Positions 43,016 to 54,107 of a DNA stretch of 64,000 bases are shown piece by piece. The position numbers were made by a program, and so were the translations under genes. The DNA is from Ampelocalamus luodianensis (Eukaryota; Streptophyta; Magnoliopsida; Poales; Poaceae): assembly GCA_036346255.1 (NCBI GenBank), contig CM070640.1, forward strand, positions 37,195,238 through 37,259,237, written 5' to 3'. The notes beneath the pieces are model-generated. The model was not told the DNA's origin. It worked only from the letters and a program-made list of their open reading frames with translations, and did not search any database. How positions within the stretch are numbered: position 1 is the first letter of the stretch; every line of letters starts with the position of its first letter.

Positions 43016-43665
43016 TTCAAGAAATGGCTTCATCACAGAGCCGGAAGTGTTTGACGGTGCCAACTTTAAATGTTGACAGGCTAAAATTAAGTTATGGCTG
43101 ACTGACCTTAAACTTCAAGAAATGGCTTCATCACAGAGCCGGAAGTGTTTGACGGTGCCAACTTTAAATGTTGACAGGCTAAAATTAAGTTATGGCTGAC
43201 TGACCTTAAACTTTTCTGGGTCATTTCAAATCCTTCAATGTTTCCATTGGAAACCGCTGAAATGACGCAGTGGGAAGATGCGAACAACTCAGTCTTAGCT
43301 CAATTGTTAGCCATCTTATCAAACCGGCTGTTTGACTTATATGTTAACTTCAAGAATGCTAAACAACTCTGGGACGAACTGGATGAGAAGTATTCTGAAG
43401 GGGGTAATGGAAATTAGTTATTTATTGTGTTATGGCTGATTGACTTCAGACTTTTCTGGGTCATTTCAAATCCTCCAATATTCCCATTGGAAACCGCTGA
43501 AATGACGCGGTTGGAGGATGCGAATAACTCGGTCTTAGCTCGGTTGTTAGCCATCTTATCAAACTGACTGTTCGACATATATGTTAACTTCAATAATGCT
43601 TAACAACTCTGGGACGTACTGGATGAGAAGTATTCCGAATGGGATAATTGAAATGAGTCCTTTCA
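43016..43665 (+). repeat. Tandemly duplicated gag 5' fragments
   Basis: Directly after the LTR end at 42997 comes a gag leader and start. An exact 98-bp duplication (43016-43113 and 43114-43211) covers the gag ATG region. A diverged duplication of about 240 bp (about 43187-43430 and 43431-43665) covers the next gag segment (LETAEMT, LAILSN, QLWDELDEKYSEG). Coding potential is lost in all copies. Confidence 0.75.
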
Positions 43666-44010
43666 GCTTAGCATTCTGGGACGAACAGCTTTGACTCTCT
43701 TTTTCGGTGGAGAATCAAAAGTCCCAGCAGAACTTGTCTCTATAAACAAGTGTTGTTCTGGCTGTTTAGTACTGTTTAGTAACGGAACTTGTATTAATTA
43801 GGTCATGAAACTTAAATATCTCATTCTGCTAACACCCCCGAACACTGAACTTGAAATATAATCTAGCATTCCCTTGCACAAAAGCTAATTAATATTTTTG
43901 CTTGTGATCATGTGAGAAATAACTAATGATAAACAATGTGGAATTTCATAGGGATGAAGTTGCGGTGAGGCCTCAATCGCTACTGGATGCTTACTATGGG
44001 CTTCTGAACT
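43666..44010. other. Spacer with LTR scrap
   Basis: 'tttgactctctttttcggtggagaat' at 43690-43715 repeats part of the copia A LTR (about 40700). The rest is not recognised. Confidence 0.4.
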
Positions 44011-44011
44011 T

Positions 44012-44395
44012 TTGACAGTGAACTTCCATTGTACCATCCAAGGGTGCAAATCCAGAGGAGTTACAGCTAGGCTGGCCGTAATGTTTTGTGAAGGTACATG
44101 GCTCAGATCAGTGAGAACACTTGTGTCGCGCCAAATGAATATGTTGGTGAATGCAATTACGGAACGCCTCACAGGGAAGAAAGCCAATAGCTGGTCTTTG
44201 ATGTCTGGTTTCGCGCTACGCTGCTGGAAGCAGCAGCACGATGGCCTGGAGGGATTTGAGGACGGGGAGCTCGCAAAACTCCATGCTTGCAGCATCTACA
44301 GCATAGAACAAGTTGCAGGTATTCCAAATGGAGAGCTGTTGCTCATCCATTACAGAGAAGACGCTTTTGCGGGGCTTAACCTGCCGCAGCATTAG
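44012..44395 (+). pseudogene. ORF of unknown function (127 codons)
   Basis: An open frame from ATG 44012 to a TAG at 44393-44395 with protein-like composition (RSVRTLVSRQMNMLVNAITE, GEFEDGELAKLHACS-like acidic stretch, REDAFAGLNLPQH). The opposite strand is also open over much of the same stretch (44295-43885; 44503-44216), so coding strand and reality are uncertain. It may be an exon of a broken host gene. No family recognised. Confidence 0.25.
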
Positions 44396-45300
44396 CTGGG
44401 ATTTATTCTCCAGAAGTACAGATTTGATCCGTTTCAAGCCAGCGGAACAAACAGATTGTAGGAGCAGTTTTGCTAGCCATACAAGTAATCTAACTTCCAG
44501 CAAAGTTCAGTTTTTACATAAGTAGCTGAGATGTTTAGAGTACGTACAATGGTGACATGTAGAACACGATATGGCGTAGAGGAGAGAATTAGGTGTCTCA
44601 TACGGTAGTCGGCTATAACACGAGAAACAAGCTACATTGTACATAGAGAAACTATGTATAGAGACATAAAAAGATAATCTATTATATAAACTGTCTTGAG
44701 TATTGTCTATAGATAACATGAAGGAATACTATAGACAATAGTTGTCCATACCATTGTATATGTTCTTAGCTAGTGTAGCTTTGTTACAAGTTACAAGGTA
44801 CACAGTTCATCCCCACGCAGCCAATGCCAGTTTTGCTAGAGTGGCGATTCTAGTACTTTTTAGCAGCTTATTGAGTACTTTCTTGCGGAAAAAGTGACCA
44901 TATGTGGTTCATAACTTCATACGCTGCAGAACACTATTTTTTCCCTTCAACTCAAGAGAGGAGATCAATTGTGTTGCTTGTCCAAAACACATTCTCTTGG
45001 CGATGATTTGGAACCATGATGGTCTCATTTGGAATTCTTGTATTTGACTTTGAAAAATAAAATCTCACTATCTGACGTGTGTCCCGAGGGAATACACCAA
45101 GTACCTTTGCCATTAGCTACTGCCTTTTCCCTTTGATTCTGAGGCAGATGTCCTTTATGGTTGTGCAAAAGTATCTGAAATGTTTGCCTCAAAACTGAAA
45201 GTATCTATAACACATACTTGGATAAAAACTTGGATTGTTTGCTGCTGTCAGCCGTGCTTCAATGAATCAACAAGCTCTTCAAAAATAACTAGTGAAACTG
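44396..45300. other. Non-coding spacer
   Basis: A local inverted repeat lies at about 44686-44755 ('actgtcttgagtattgtctatagataac' against 'actatagacaatagt'). Otherwise nothing supported. Confidence 0.35.
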
Positions 45301-45310
45301 ACGAATCTTC

Positions 45311-45599
45311 TTTTTTTTTTTCCGAATCACTCAGTACAACGCATAGACGTCCACACACACGCACACCACCACACACACGCACTCACACACACGACGCCTA
45401 CTGAAGACCGGACGAGCGGAACTTGAAGAAATGACGAAGTCACCACCGGCGTCTTGCTTGCGACGGGTACGTCACCTCCCACTGAAAGAAAATCCTTTTT
45501 AATAAGACACACAGAGTCAAACCTGAGGTTTGAACCCTGGTGGACTAGGGGTACAACCACCTCCACTAACCACCCAAACAAAACTTGGTTCTTAAACCA
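45311..45599 (-). mobile_element. SINE with tRNA-like promoter
   Basis: The minus strand begins near 45599, has an A-box-like TGGTTAGTGG (about 45567-45576), a B-box-like GGTTCAAACC (about 45526-45535), a unique body with a GTGT/CACA-rich stretch, and a terminal A-run (plus strand T-run 45311-45321). It is flanked by a 10-bp duplication with one mismatch: ACGAATCTTC (45301-45310) and ACGGATCTTC (45600-45609). About 289 bp. Pol III boxes, A-tail and duplication together support a SINE; the family was not named. Confidence 0.75.
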
Positions 45600-45609
45600 A
45601 CGGATCTTC

Positions 45610-45731
45610 GACCAAGTGGCGACCGATGAACACTTGGTGGCGGCGGCCGTCTTGCAGGACATGGCTTTGTTTCAAGAGGCATTCCACCCGGAAGAGGAGT
45701 AGCTCAACCCAGCACACTGTTTCTGTTGCTC
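45610..45731 (+). pseudogene. 3' end of an unidentified gene or LINE (part 1)
   Basis: Short frame 45607-45702 ends ...AVLQDMALFQEAFHPEEE and a stop, followed by non-coding sequence that is cut by the copia element at 45737 and resumes at 50388. The resumed part ends in an A-run, so the two together look like the 3' end of a retrotransposed sequence such as a LINE. The identity is not certain. Confidence 0.35.
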
Positions 45732-45736
45732 CCCTC

Positions 45737-45962
45737 TGAAAAAACAAAAGGAGAAGAAGATGAATTGAAGCCACGAAATACCTTCTAGGCATCGGGCTGT
45801 ATATATATCTGAATGAGATTACAATGGTTGTTACAACTGAAGATTACAACTGTTATCAGATGTGCTACAGTTATAACCGAGGATAAAGATATAGATCAGA
45901 ACTGGAACAGAACTAGATAACAAATAGAACTGAACGCAATCTCTGATTCGATATCTTTAACA
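45737..45962 (-). repeat. Copia 3' LTR (226 bp)
   Basis: Identical in length to 50162-50387. I count three differences ('gccacg' for 'gccatg', 'atatctgaat' for 'atatccgaat', 'gatgtgct' for 'gatatgct'). Confidence 0.9.
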
Positions 45963-45975
45963 GCCTACCTCAATC

Positions 45976-48900
45976 TCAACCGAGTGAACTCAAGTTGAGA
46001 TTGTGTTTTAGAACAGAGAAAGGTCGCAAGGCCAATGGTTTTGTAAATATATCGGCCACCTGATCCTGTGAAGAGATGAACCGAACCTCCAGATCCTTGC
46101 ATGCTACCTTTTCTCGTACGAAGTGAAAATCTACTTCAATGTGTTTTGTGCGGGCATGAAACACAGGGTTTGCTGACAGAAACGTCGCTCCGAGATTGTC
46201 ACACCACAAGCATGGAGCTCTTTCTTGGAATATTCCCAATTCTCCAAGCAAGGACTGCAGCCAAGTTACTTCTGCTGTCGCATTGGCCAATGCTTTGTAT
46301 TCTGACTCGGTGCTTGATCGAGAGACAGTTGCTTGTTTACGAGAGCTCCATGAGATCAGATTTGAACCGAAGTAAACTGCAAATCCCCCTGTGGATCGCC
46401 GGTCATCAATGCAGCCTGCCCAGTCTGCATCTGAGAAAGCACTTACAAATGTTGATGCTGATTTCTGAATTGCAAGACCTACACTTGAAGTATTCTTCGG
46501 ATATCGAAGAATGCGTTTCACTGCTGTCCAGTGTGTTGTAGTTGGGGATTGTAAATACTGACAGACTTTGTTGACCGAAAATGCTATATCTGGTCTTGTG
46601 AGAGTCAGATATTGTAATGCCCCTACAATGCTCATGTACTTAGAAACTTCAGAGTCTACAAGTGTATTTCCTTGATCTCTTGACAGTTTCTCTGATGTGC
46701 TCATTGGAGTTGTTATTGGCTTGCAATCATGCATATTCACACGCTGTAACAGTTCTTTGATATATTTTTGCTGTGTAAGAACAATGCCATTCTTAGTGGG
46801 ATTCACCTCAATTCCCAGAAAATAGTGCAGTGTTCCCAGATCTTTTACTGCAAATTCCTTGTGTAGCTGCTGCAATAAGCTTTCCAGGGCATGATCTGAA
46901 GAACTTGTCACTATAATGTCGTCAACATAGACTAACAAATAAGTGACAACACCATTTCTTCTGAACACAAACAAAGAAGAATCTGCCTTGGATGTTGTGA
47001 AACCAATCTCATGTAATTGGGAACTAAGTCTAGAATGCCATGCGCGTGGAGCTTGTTTTAGACCATATAGTGCCTTGTCAAGCTTGCAAATGTGACCGAC
47101 ACCGAGTATCCTCATAGCCCTGGTCGCTTCATATAGACATCCTCCTCTAGAAGCCCATGCAAGAATGCATTTTGAATGTCCAGTTGTCGTAGCGACCAAC
47201 CACGGGAGACTGCAATAGAGAGAACAAGTCTGATCGTGGCTGGCTTGACAACCGGGCTGAAAGTGTCATCATAATCAACACCGTATTCTCGCTAAACCCT
47301 TCGCTACCAAACGTGCTTTATACCTCTCAATGCCGCCATCCGGTTTCTTTTTAAGCTTGTACACCCATTTGCAATCAATCACATTTACCCCTCTCGTGGT
47401 GGAATCGATGCCAAGTATTGTTCCTGATTAGAGTCGCATATTCGTGTCCATTGCTTCCTTCCACTTATCATGTGTCAAAGCCTCAAGGTGAGTTGCAGGT
47501 TCTGCAATAATAGCAGAGAGAGCTCTTGGAGTTGGAATGGTGCCATCAGTGCGCACCTTTGGAGTTCGAATGTTATTCCTTAGGCGCGTGGTGATCTGAT
47601 ACTGGGACCGAGGAGCAGCTGTGGCAGGAACACTATCCACGTTGCTTGTCATGGAGGATTCGATGATCGCCGCAGAGTGGCACTCGGATGCGATATATTA
47701 CGCCCATGTCGTTCGACGATAACCCGGCAGGCTCATCGGCTGCCTCGACAGGTTCGGTGACATCAATTGCTTGCTGTGGGAATCCTGCAATAGGGACATG
47801 AGGCGACAAAGGAATAGTACTAAAAATATTTCATTTGGGCATGAAGGTTCGTATAATTGGGGACGTAAGAGTGGATTCTTCTGTGACAGTTTGTTGTCGG
47901 TGGTCATTGTTATCCGAGGAGAACGGGAATCGACTCTCATCAAACACAACATCTCGGGAGAGATACACACGACCAGTTGGCTTGTGTAAACACTTGTAGC
48001 CCTTATGGAGGTTGCTGTATCCAATGAAGATACACTCCTGTGATCTGAATTGAAACTTATGAGCATTGTATGGCCTTAGGTTCGGCCAACACGCACATCC
48101 GAAGGAGCGAAGCAAAGCATAGTTGGGTTTTAATCCAAGAAGACGGTGAAGGGGAGTGTCACCGGAGATGGTTTTGCTGGGAAGTCTGTTTATAAGAAAA
48201 CATGCTGTTTGAAATGCATCATCCCAAAAACGAAGAGGCATTGAGGCATTGGCAAGAAGTGCAAGACCGACTTCAACTATATGTCGATGTTTGCGCCGCG
48301 CACCATTCATTCTGGTGAGTGTGAGGGCATGAGACGCGATGTGAGATTCCAATTTGATTGAAGTGGGTGTGAAGCTTTTGATACTCACCACCCCAGTCAG
48401 ATTGAACACTCACAATTTTCTTATTCAAGAGACATTCAACATGTCTCTGAAACTGAATGAACGTTTGGAAGACATCTGCCTTGCTTTTGAGCAAATACAA
48501 CCACGTAAATTTGCTAAAGTCGTCGACAAAACTAACATAATATTTGAAACCATTTATTGATTTATGAGCAGGGCCCCATACATCAGAACAGATCAATTCT
48601 AATGGAGAGGATGAAACATTATGAGAGGAAGCATATGGGAGTTGACGACTTTTAGCTAACTGACACGGTCCACAAACCGGTTCTTTATTCAAAGCTAAGC
48701 AAGGTAGTTTATTGGAATGGAGCACCTCTTGAACAATGGATGCAGAAGGATGGCCAAGTCTGCAATGCCACAGGGTAGGGGTTGGTTTGCTGCTGATGAA
48801 GGCTTTCTTATTGATGACAGAGTGTTGCGGCTTGATAGGATAAAGCCCATCCTCACAGCTGCCTTGAAGAAGGATCTGCTTGGTGGACTGATCCTTAACA

Positions 48901-50129
48901 CAAAATCGGTTAGGATAGAACTCAAGGAAGACATTGTTATCAGCAGTGAATTGATGAACAGATAGCAGTTTTCTAGCTACTTGTGGTATGTGAAGAACAT
49001 TTTTAAGTTGAAGGGATTGACAAGGAGTAGAAATTTGAGATTGCCCAATATGAAATATTTTCATACCTGATCCATTTGCTGTCTGCACCATGTCTTTGCC
49101 ATTGTATCTTTCTTTCATTGTCAGCTTGTCTAGATCATTAGTGATATGATCTGTTGCCCCGGTATCTATGTACCAGTTGGTGTCAACATCATAAGAAGGA
49201 ACAGCAGAGGCAGCTACTGCAACTTTGCTTGTTTCACTTTGATAGGAATGATCAAAACGGTGATAGCATTTCAAAACAACATGTCCTCTCTTGCCACAAA
49301 CCTGACACTGTGGTCTATTGTCGGACTGAGTTTTGAACTGCACATGGCCTTGCCCATAGCTTCGGTTCTGTCCACGATTGTTGTTGTTGTTGTTGTTGTG
49401 TCCCCTCTTGCCATTGTTGTTGTCTCGTCTGTAGTGCGACACATTGTTGGCTGAGGCAGACAAACCCTGTAAATCATTTTGATGTTCTATGCGCATCTCA
49501 AAATTCATAAGATGTGCATAAGCATCATTAAGGAGACCGGTCCAGTCTGCATCGAGTGAGGCGACAATCGGATCGCACTCGATCGGGCACGAGAGCAAAT
49601 ACCCAACAATCTCATCATCAGGAAGAGGATTCCCTATAGAAGAAAGGGAATCAGCAAGGTGCTTTACCTTGTTAAAGTACTCTGCCATTGATGCATCCTT
49701 TTTCTGCGTGGTAGCAAGTTGGCGTCGGATCTGCATTGTTCTTGCACGGGTGCCAGATGAGAACATGTTCTCAAGAGCTACCCACACAGCACGTGAGGTG
49801 GTGAGGAGAAGAACTTGTCCAATCACCTGCTCCGAGAGAGAGGAGAGCAGGGCACTCAGGACTAGCTGATCTTGCTGAAGCCATGCCTGATACGTCGGAT
49901 TTGGTTTGTGCACAGTCTTCTCTTCTTCAGTCACGATGATCATTGGATCAGGAGCAACTGTCGTTCCATCTACGTAGCTCAATAATTGTTGGCTACGGAG
50001 GTACGACAAAATATGTGCTTTCCACACGAGATAGTTATCTCGGGTGAGCTTGATATTGATCATTTGGCTAAAGGAAGGAGTAGGGAGAATGCCTGCAGTA
50101 ATGGAGTTACTTGCGGCAGAGGTCGACAT
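45976..50129 (-). pseudogene. Copia gag-pol polyprotein, all domains, frameshifted
   Basis: From M at 50129, residues 1-600 are open. They hold an N-terminal gag region (LTRDNYLVWKAHILSYLRSQ), UBN2-type gag core (MAEYFNKVKHLADSLSSIG), an Asn-run, the zinc knuckle CQVCGKRGHVVLKC, protease active site DTGATDHIT and integrase zinc motif (WHCRLGHPS...CGPCQ) and core start (SDVWGPAH, VDDFSKFTW). A frameshift near 48290 precedes the rest of integrase (SMPLRFWDDAFQTACFLINR, DVVFDESRFPF). More shifts at 47830-47200 break the RT N-terminus. The frame 47140-45976 is open through YVDDIIVTSSS and the RNase H (SDADWAGCIDDRRSTGG, STESEYKAL) to ADIFTKPL and a natural stop. Probably dead, but only recently. 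Confidence 0.85.
49380..49410 (-). repeat. (GTT/AAC)n coding microsatellite
   Basis: Seven AAC codons in a row (Asn-run) in gag, just before the zinc knuckle. Confidence 0.8.
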
Positions 50130-50149
50130 CTCGTTGGAGAGTTTTTCAA

Positions 50150-50161
50150 GCTCTGATACCA
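50150..50161 (-). other. Primer-binding site
   Basis: TGGTATCAGAGC, contiguous with the LTR end CA, complementary to initiator methionine tRNA. Confidence 0.85.
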
Positions 50162-50387
50162 TGAAAAAACAAAAGGAGAAGAAGATGAATTGAAGCCATG
50201 AAATACCTTCTAGGCATCGGGCTGTATATATATCCGAATGAGATTACAATGGTTGTTACAACTGAAGATTACAACTGTTATCAGATATGCTACAGTTATA
50301 ACCGAGGATAAAGATATAGATCAGAACTGGAACAGAACTAGATAACAAATAGAACTGAACGCAATCTCTGATTCGATATCTTTAACA
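50162..50387 (-). repeat. Copia 5' LTR (226 bp)
   Basis: See the element entry; contains 'tatatatac' TATA-like sequence (minus strand near 50225-50233). Confidence 0.9.
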
Positions 50388-50392
50388 CCCTC

Positions 50393-50515
50393 GACTCTGT
50401 AAATTTCCTGCAAGTGACTCTATCCCGTCCGCTCATGGCCGGTATTGTAATTCTCTTACTCTACTCTAATGAATTAGCAGAGCTCCTGCTACTTTTCCTC
50501 AAAAAAAAAAAAGAG
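50393..50515 (+). pseudogene. 3' end of an unidentified gene or LINE (part 2) with A-run
   Basis: Continues 45610-45731 across the copia insertion. It includes 'ggccggtattgtaattctcttactctactctaatgaattagc' and an A-run at 50501-50513. A 3' tail with 'taatgaattagcagagctcctgc' then poly-A is typical of L1-type LINE ends in grasses, but no LINE ORF is present here. Confidence 0.4.
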
Positions 50516-51035
50516 ATCGACTCTGGAGAGCTCTGAAGATGCAGAATTTGTAGTGTGTTTACCTGCAAGAGTATGTCTCTAACAAAAAGGCTAAAAGTTT
50601 ACCTGCAAGAGGCCCTAAAAGAATCGAAAATTGAATTTATTTATAATGTAATGATAAACTTAATTCAACAAATGATCGTCTAGACAGCGTAGTGTTAAAG
50701 ATGGGTGCAGTTCGTCGCCATTCAAATGCAAGTGGCAAAAATTGCTGAAGACCAGACAAATCAGTCATTTTGCTAGCAACCCCCGGAAGCAGTTAGCAGA
50801 GGAAATTACAAGAAGCGATTAACAGGCTGTAGCACTAGAATTTCCTTTTAAACGTGATCATAAAAATTATATATTCTAGCTTAGCACTAGAATTTCTGTT
50901 ATTCTAGGTTGCACAACTTTTAAGAATGGCGACAAGTCCTCCATGAATTTCCCCAAGAAAGAACCCAATGAAGATTCACCCATTGTCGAATGGTCCACCT
51001 TCGTTCCAATCAGACAGAAGAATAGATGCATCAAC
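50516..51035. other. Spacer, nothing recognised
   Basis: No ORF, repeat or regulatory element that I can support. Confidence 0.4.
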
Positions 51036-51038
51036 TAA

Positions 51039-52215
51039 GGGTGTGTTTGGTTCATTGAATCATGTGGTCTTGTATCGGATGGTTCGGGATATAAGGATGT
51101 TCACGCGTTTGGTTCACTGAATGGAACCGATCGGTCCAGGACCAAAGCGTTCAACCGAAGGGCATATTCGCTGGAGATGCGGTACCATCTCGTTCAAAGA
51201 AAATGAGTGAACCACGCGGTTCATCTTCTCCCGCTTGCGCTAACTCTCTCCCAGCGCTGGAACCCCCTGTTCCCCCGGCAAGCCGCTCCGATGAAGCCCG
51301 ACCCGTGCCAAGCGTCGCCTCAGCTCCCTCAACCTCCCTGCTGCCTTCCCCCTCATCTTCTTCCTCACTGGGCTCAACCCGAGCCAGCGACCGCACTGGC
51401 CACCACGCTCGCCCCACCATCCCCGTCGAATCCGGTGAGCTTCTCCCCCTTCCTTTTGTGTTAAAATGTGTTCCAAGACCTCCTCTGCATTTCCCCTCAC
51501 TCGATTCCACGTTGCATCCACCGGAGAACCAGATACCGTCTTCTTCCCCAACCCCGGCCAGATCCCGCTGCCACAGCCGTCATTCTTCGTCCAATGAGTT
51601 TCTCCCCAACTCCTTCCTACCCAAGCATCCCCTCGCCTCCCTCTTCCTTCCCCCACCACCCATGTCCGCTCCCTCTTCCTTCCCCCACCACCCATGTCCG
51701 CTCCCTCCCTCCGTAGCGCCGCCGCCATGGTGAACCCACCCTGCCGCCCTCGGCTCACGCTGCCGGCCCGACTCGATGCCCCTTCGCCCACACCATCTGC
51801 GCCGGTGAGTTCCCCTCACCTCCCTGGAGCTCGTGCGTGTGCTATCTTTCCCCCCTCCTTCCCTCCGGCGGCGCCGTCGCCGCTGAGAGTAGCTGCACTG
51901 CCATTGTGGTCCACCTTCCGCCGCGCCACTACCACCCCTGGACTTCTCTTCCTAGTGGGAAACCATTTTTGGGGTCACCCCATCCTCTCCGCACCTCCCT
52001 CCCTGCCGGCGAGCCCACCCGGGCTGTGCCCACGCCCTCCTCTGTTTTCTCTCTGTGTGTCTGTGTGTATCTGTTGATACAACCAACCAAACGAAAAGCT
52101 GTATCATCTCGTCCAATCAACCAAACGCATTACTGATATCATTCCATTCAGGATTATCTCATCCTCTTGAATCGAACCATCCGGTTCTGCCTCATTCCAC
52201 CAACCAAACGGACCC
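51039..52215. mobile_element. PIF/Harbinger-type non-autonomous element (1.18 kb)
   Basis: Ends GGGTGTGTTTGGTT and AACCAAACGGACCC are inverted repeats with a few mismatches, and a TAA duplication flanks them (51036-51038, 52216-52218), the 3-bp target preferred by PIF/Harbinger and Tourist elements. The subterminal regions also match loosely (ggttcattgaat / attccattcagg). The interior (51230-52070) is GC- and CT-rich with Pro/Ser-rich reading frames and no transposase. It is longer than usual Tourist MITEs. Confidence 0.7.
51230..51960 (+). other. GC/CT-rich cargo of the PIF/Harbinger element
   Basis: A Pro/Ser-rich frame of 176 codons (51203-51733) and overlapping frames on both strands exist because stops are rare in such composition. 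'ccggtgagtt' motifs (51801) look like splice donors, so this may be a captured gene 5' part. A 32-bp direct duplication (gctccctcttccttccccca..., 51641-51704) lies inside. No protein domain recognised. Confidence 0.35.
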
Positions 52216-52429
52216 TAAGGTCGAGCTAATGATCCGAATTTTTTTATGAGGGTGGAACAACCTGGAAAAATACTAGTGAAGAATACACAGACAGCTCACC
52301 CAACCTGTGATTTCATAATACATCAACTTATCTGATTATCCAAAAATATGTCATCAGGGAATGCAGTAATTTTGAAAGAAAATAATGACAAATTCAATGG
52401 AGAACTAATACTTTCAGGATGCCGAGGGC

Positions 52430-52640
52430 TATGTGGTAGGGGTACAAATGGAGTGGATAGTTTCCACTGTCCGTTTGACCGAATGATTTTGGAGCAAATT
52501 CGGAACGAGGAAATGGATATATGGAAATTTTCTCATATTTCAGATTCGGATAGTTTGTCTCGGATATGGGATTGGATTAGGGAGAGAGGTATCCGTCGGA
52601 TTTAGAGCTATCCGAAAAATTTATTGGAGCCTTCCGGAAC
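52430..52640. mobile_element. Degenerate hAT-like MITE
   Basis: 'taggggtacaaatggagtggatag' at 52437 and internal phrases 'tcatatttcagattcggatag' and 'atccgaaaaatttat' resemble the MITE at 8001-8317 (taggggtgcaa, tcatatttcacatttttt). The right terminal repeat was not located. Confidence 0.4.
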
Positions 52641-52863
52641 AACTTACCTCAGATATCCAGGATACATTGGGCAACTAAACCAGCCACCCAGTCGTGTGAG
52701 GCCTATGGCCTAATAGGCTAGCCCACCAAGTCCACCGCCACCACCACTTACACGAGTTAGGTTGCCTTGCCCTAACCCAGCAAGAATGAGACATCGCCTG
52801 TTGACCTCCATCGATGCCCCATTTGTCCACGCTATCCGCCGTCGTCTCCTGTCAACCTCCATC

Positions 52864-53826
52864 TGACACCCCATCTGGGCGTAGTGGTGCTGGTGAGAGT
52901 GTCGACGAAAACACGCCCTCTTGCAGCGTGTCTGTGGCACAGTCTCCTAGGCCTGATGATGGGTTCCAGGAGTTGGTGTTGCCCTCGGACGAGTAGATGG
53001 CTGGCTCATAGTCATAGCAGGCATCCATGTCGAGTCCCGCATAATCTGCGGGATCAAACCAATTCTCCTCGTTCTACTCGCTTGCCATGGAGGCATCTAA
53101 GCAGAACAAATAAAGATCTCTATCATGTTCCCCACGGACGATGCGAACTGTCGATGAATTACTATTGATCTTATAGAAGTAAATACAGGAATACGAATCG
53201 CAAGATCACACAGGAAGAGACAGGGTGTTTTTAGACAGGTTCAGGCCTTCTTTGGGGAGAATAATAACTCTACTACTGTGTTCTTGTATTAAGCGAGATT
53301 ACAATGCACAACTTGCTACTAAAATTATGAATGCTCTCAATGGCCTCTCAATCTCTCCCACTTCCATCCGCTGGCACCGCCCCTTATAAAGCGCCGAAGG
53401 GGTAGCAATATTGCCCATCAAGAGACGCCTTGGCAGTTGCTAGAATCTGTATGTGGATGACGGTTGTTGTCAGTGACACATCCTCCTTGCACATTGACTA
53501 GACGGTTATTGTCAGAGATGGAGAGAGAGGTGCGTGCGGTTATGTCAGAGACACAAAGGTGCATGTGTTGTATTTACTACCACGTATAGTTGGGCATAGT
53601 GTACAGGGTCTATAGTTGATAAGATAGGCCACACATATCTGTCTGTGAGACTTATCAACCAGAGGGTGGTTGGATTTCACTACAGACTTTCCGACCAAGG
53701 AGTGATTGTAACCTGGACTGGTCATGGCAAGTATCTCCGATCAGGGGTATACTAGAAGGCTATTAGAATACTATTATCTATAATAATTATTATAGATAAA
53801 TTGCTTTATTAATTGTTGATTATCCA
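52864..53826 (-). repeat. Gypsy gag-pro element, 3' LTR
   Basis: 963 bp. It includes a TATA-like 'ccttataaagcg' (plus strand 53384-53395) that on the minus strand would be read as 'cgctttataagg'. A purine-rich tract (minus strand ATTGGGGGCTAGATGGCGAGGAG) adjoins at 53827-53850. Confidence 0.75.
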
Positions 53827-54107
53827 CTCCTCGCCATCTAGCCCCCAATTTCAAGTGAAAATGACTTGAGAAGAGGTTGTAGAAAAGTAGTCAGAATGAG
53901 ACTTTCTGAGTAGTATTTCTCTTGACCAGAATTGACTTGGTGATATTTTTACTTGAGTTGTAAAAATAACACCTTTATTGCTATGTGGACAGAAAAGGAA
54001 TGTAAATGGTTACCCATGATTTCGTCAGTCGGGAACAGTTCCCAAAGGAATTCCAACCTTTGGATTTCCACCACAAGCTGACAGGTATAAATAATTACTA
54101 GAGATGG

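Larger units (their letters stand above)
45737..50387 (-). mobile_element. Near-complete Ty1/copia element, recent insertion
   Basis: Two 226-bp LTRs (45737-45962 and 50162-50387; TGAAAAAAC to CTTTAACA) differ at only about three positions. A perfect CCCTC duplication flanks them (45732-45736, 50388-50392). The primer-binding site TGGTATCAGAGC abuts the 5' LTR (minus strand, 50161-50150). Total length is 4651 bp, the short copia type. The polyprotein is complete in domain order but frameshifted. Confidence 0.9.

Noticed and set aside
46101..46541. 146-codon plus-strand ORF
   Set aside because: Antisense of the copia RNase H region, which has clear motifs on the minus strand.
51203..51733. 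176-codon Pro/Ser-rich protein
   Set aside because: Inside a PIF/Harbinger-type element, low complexity, open on both strands; reported as cargo, not as a gene.
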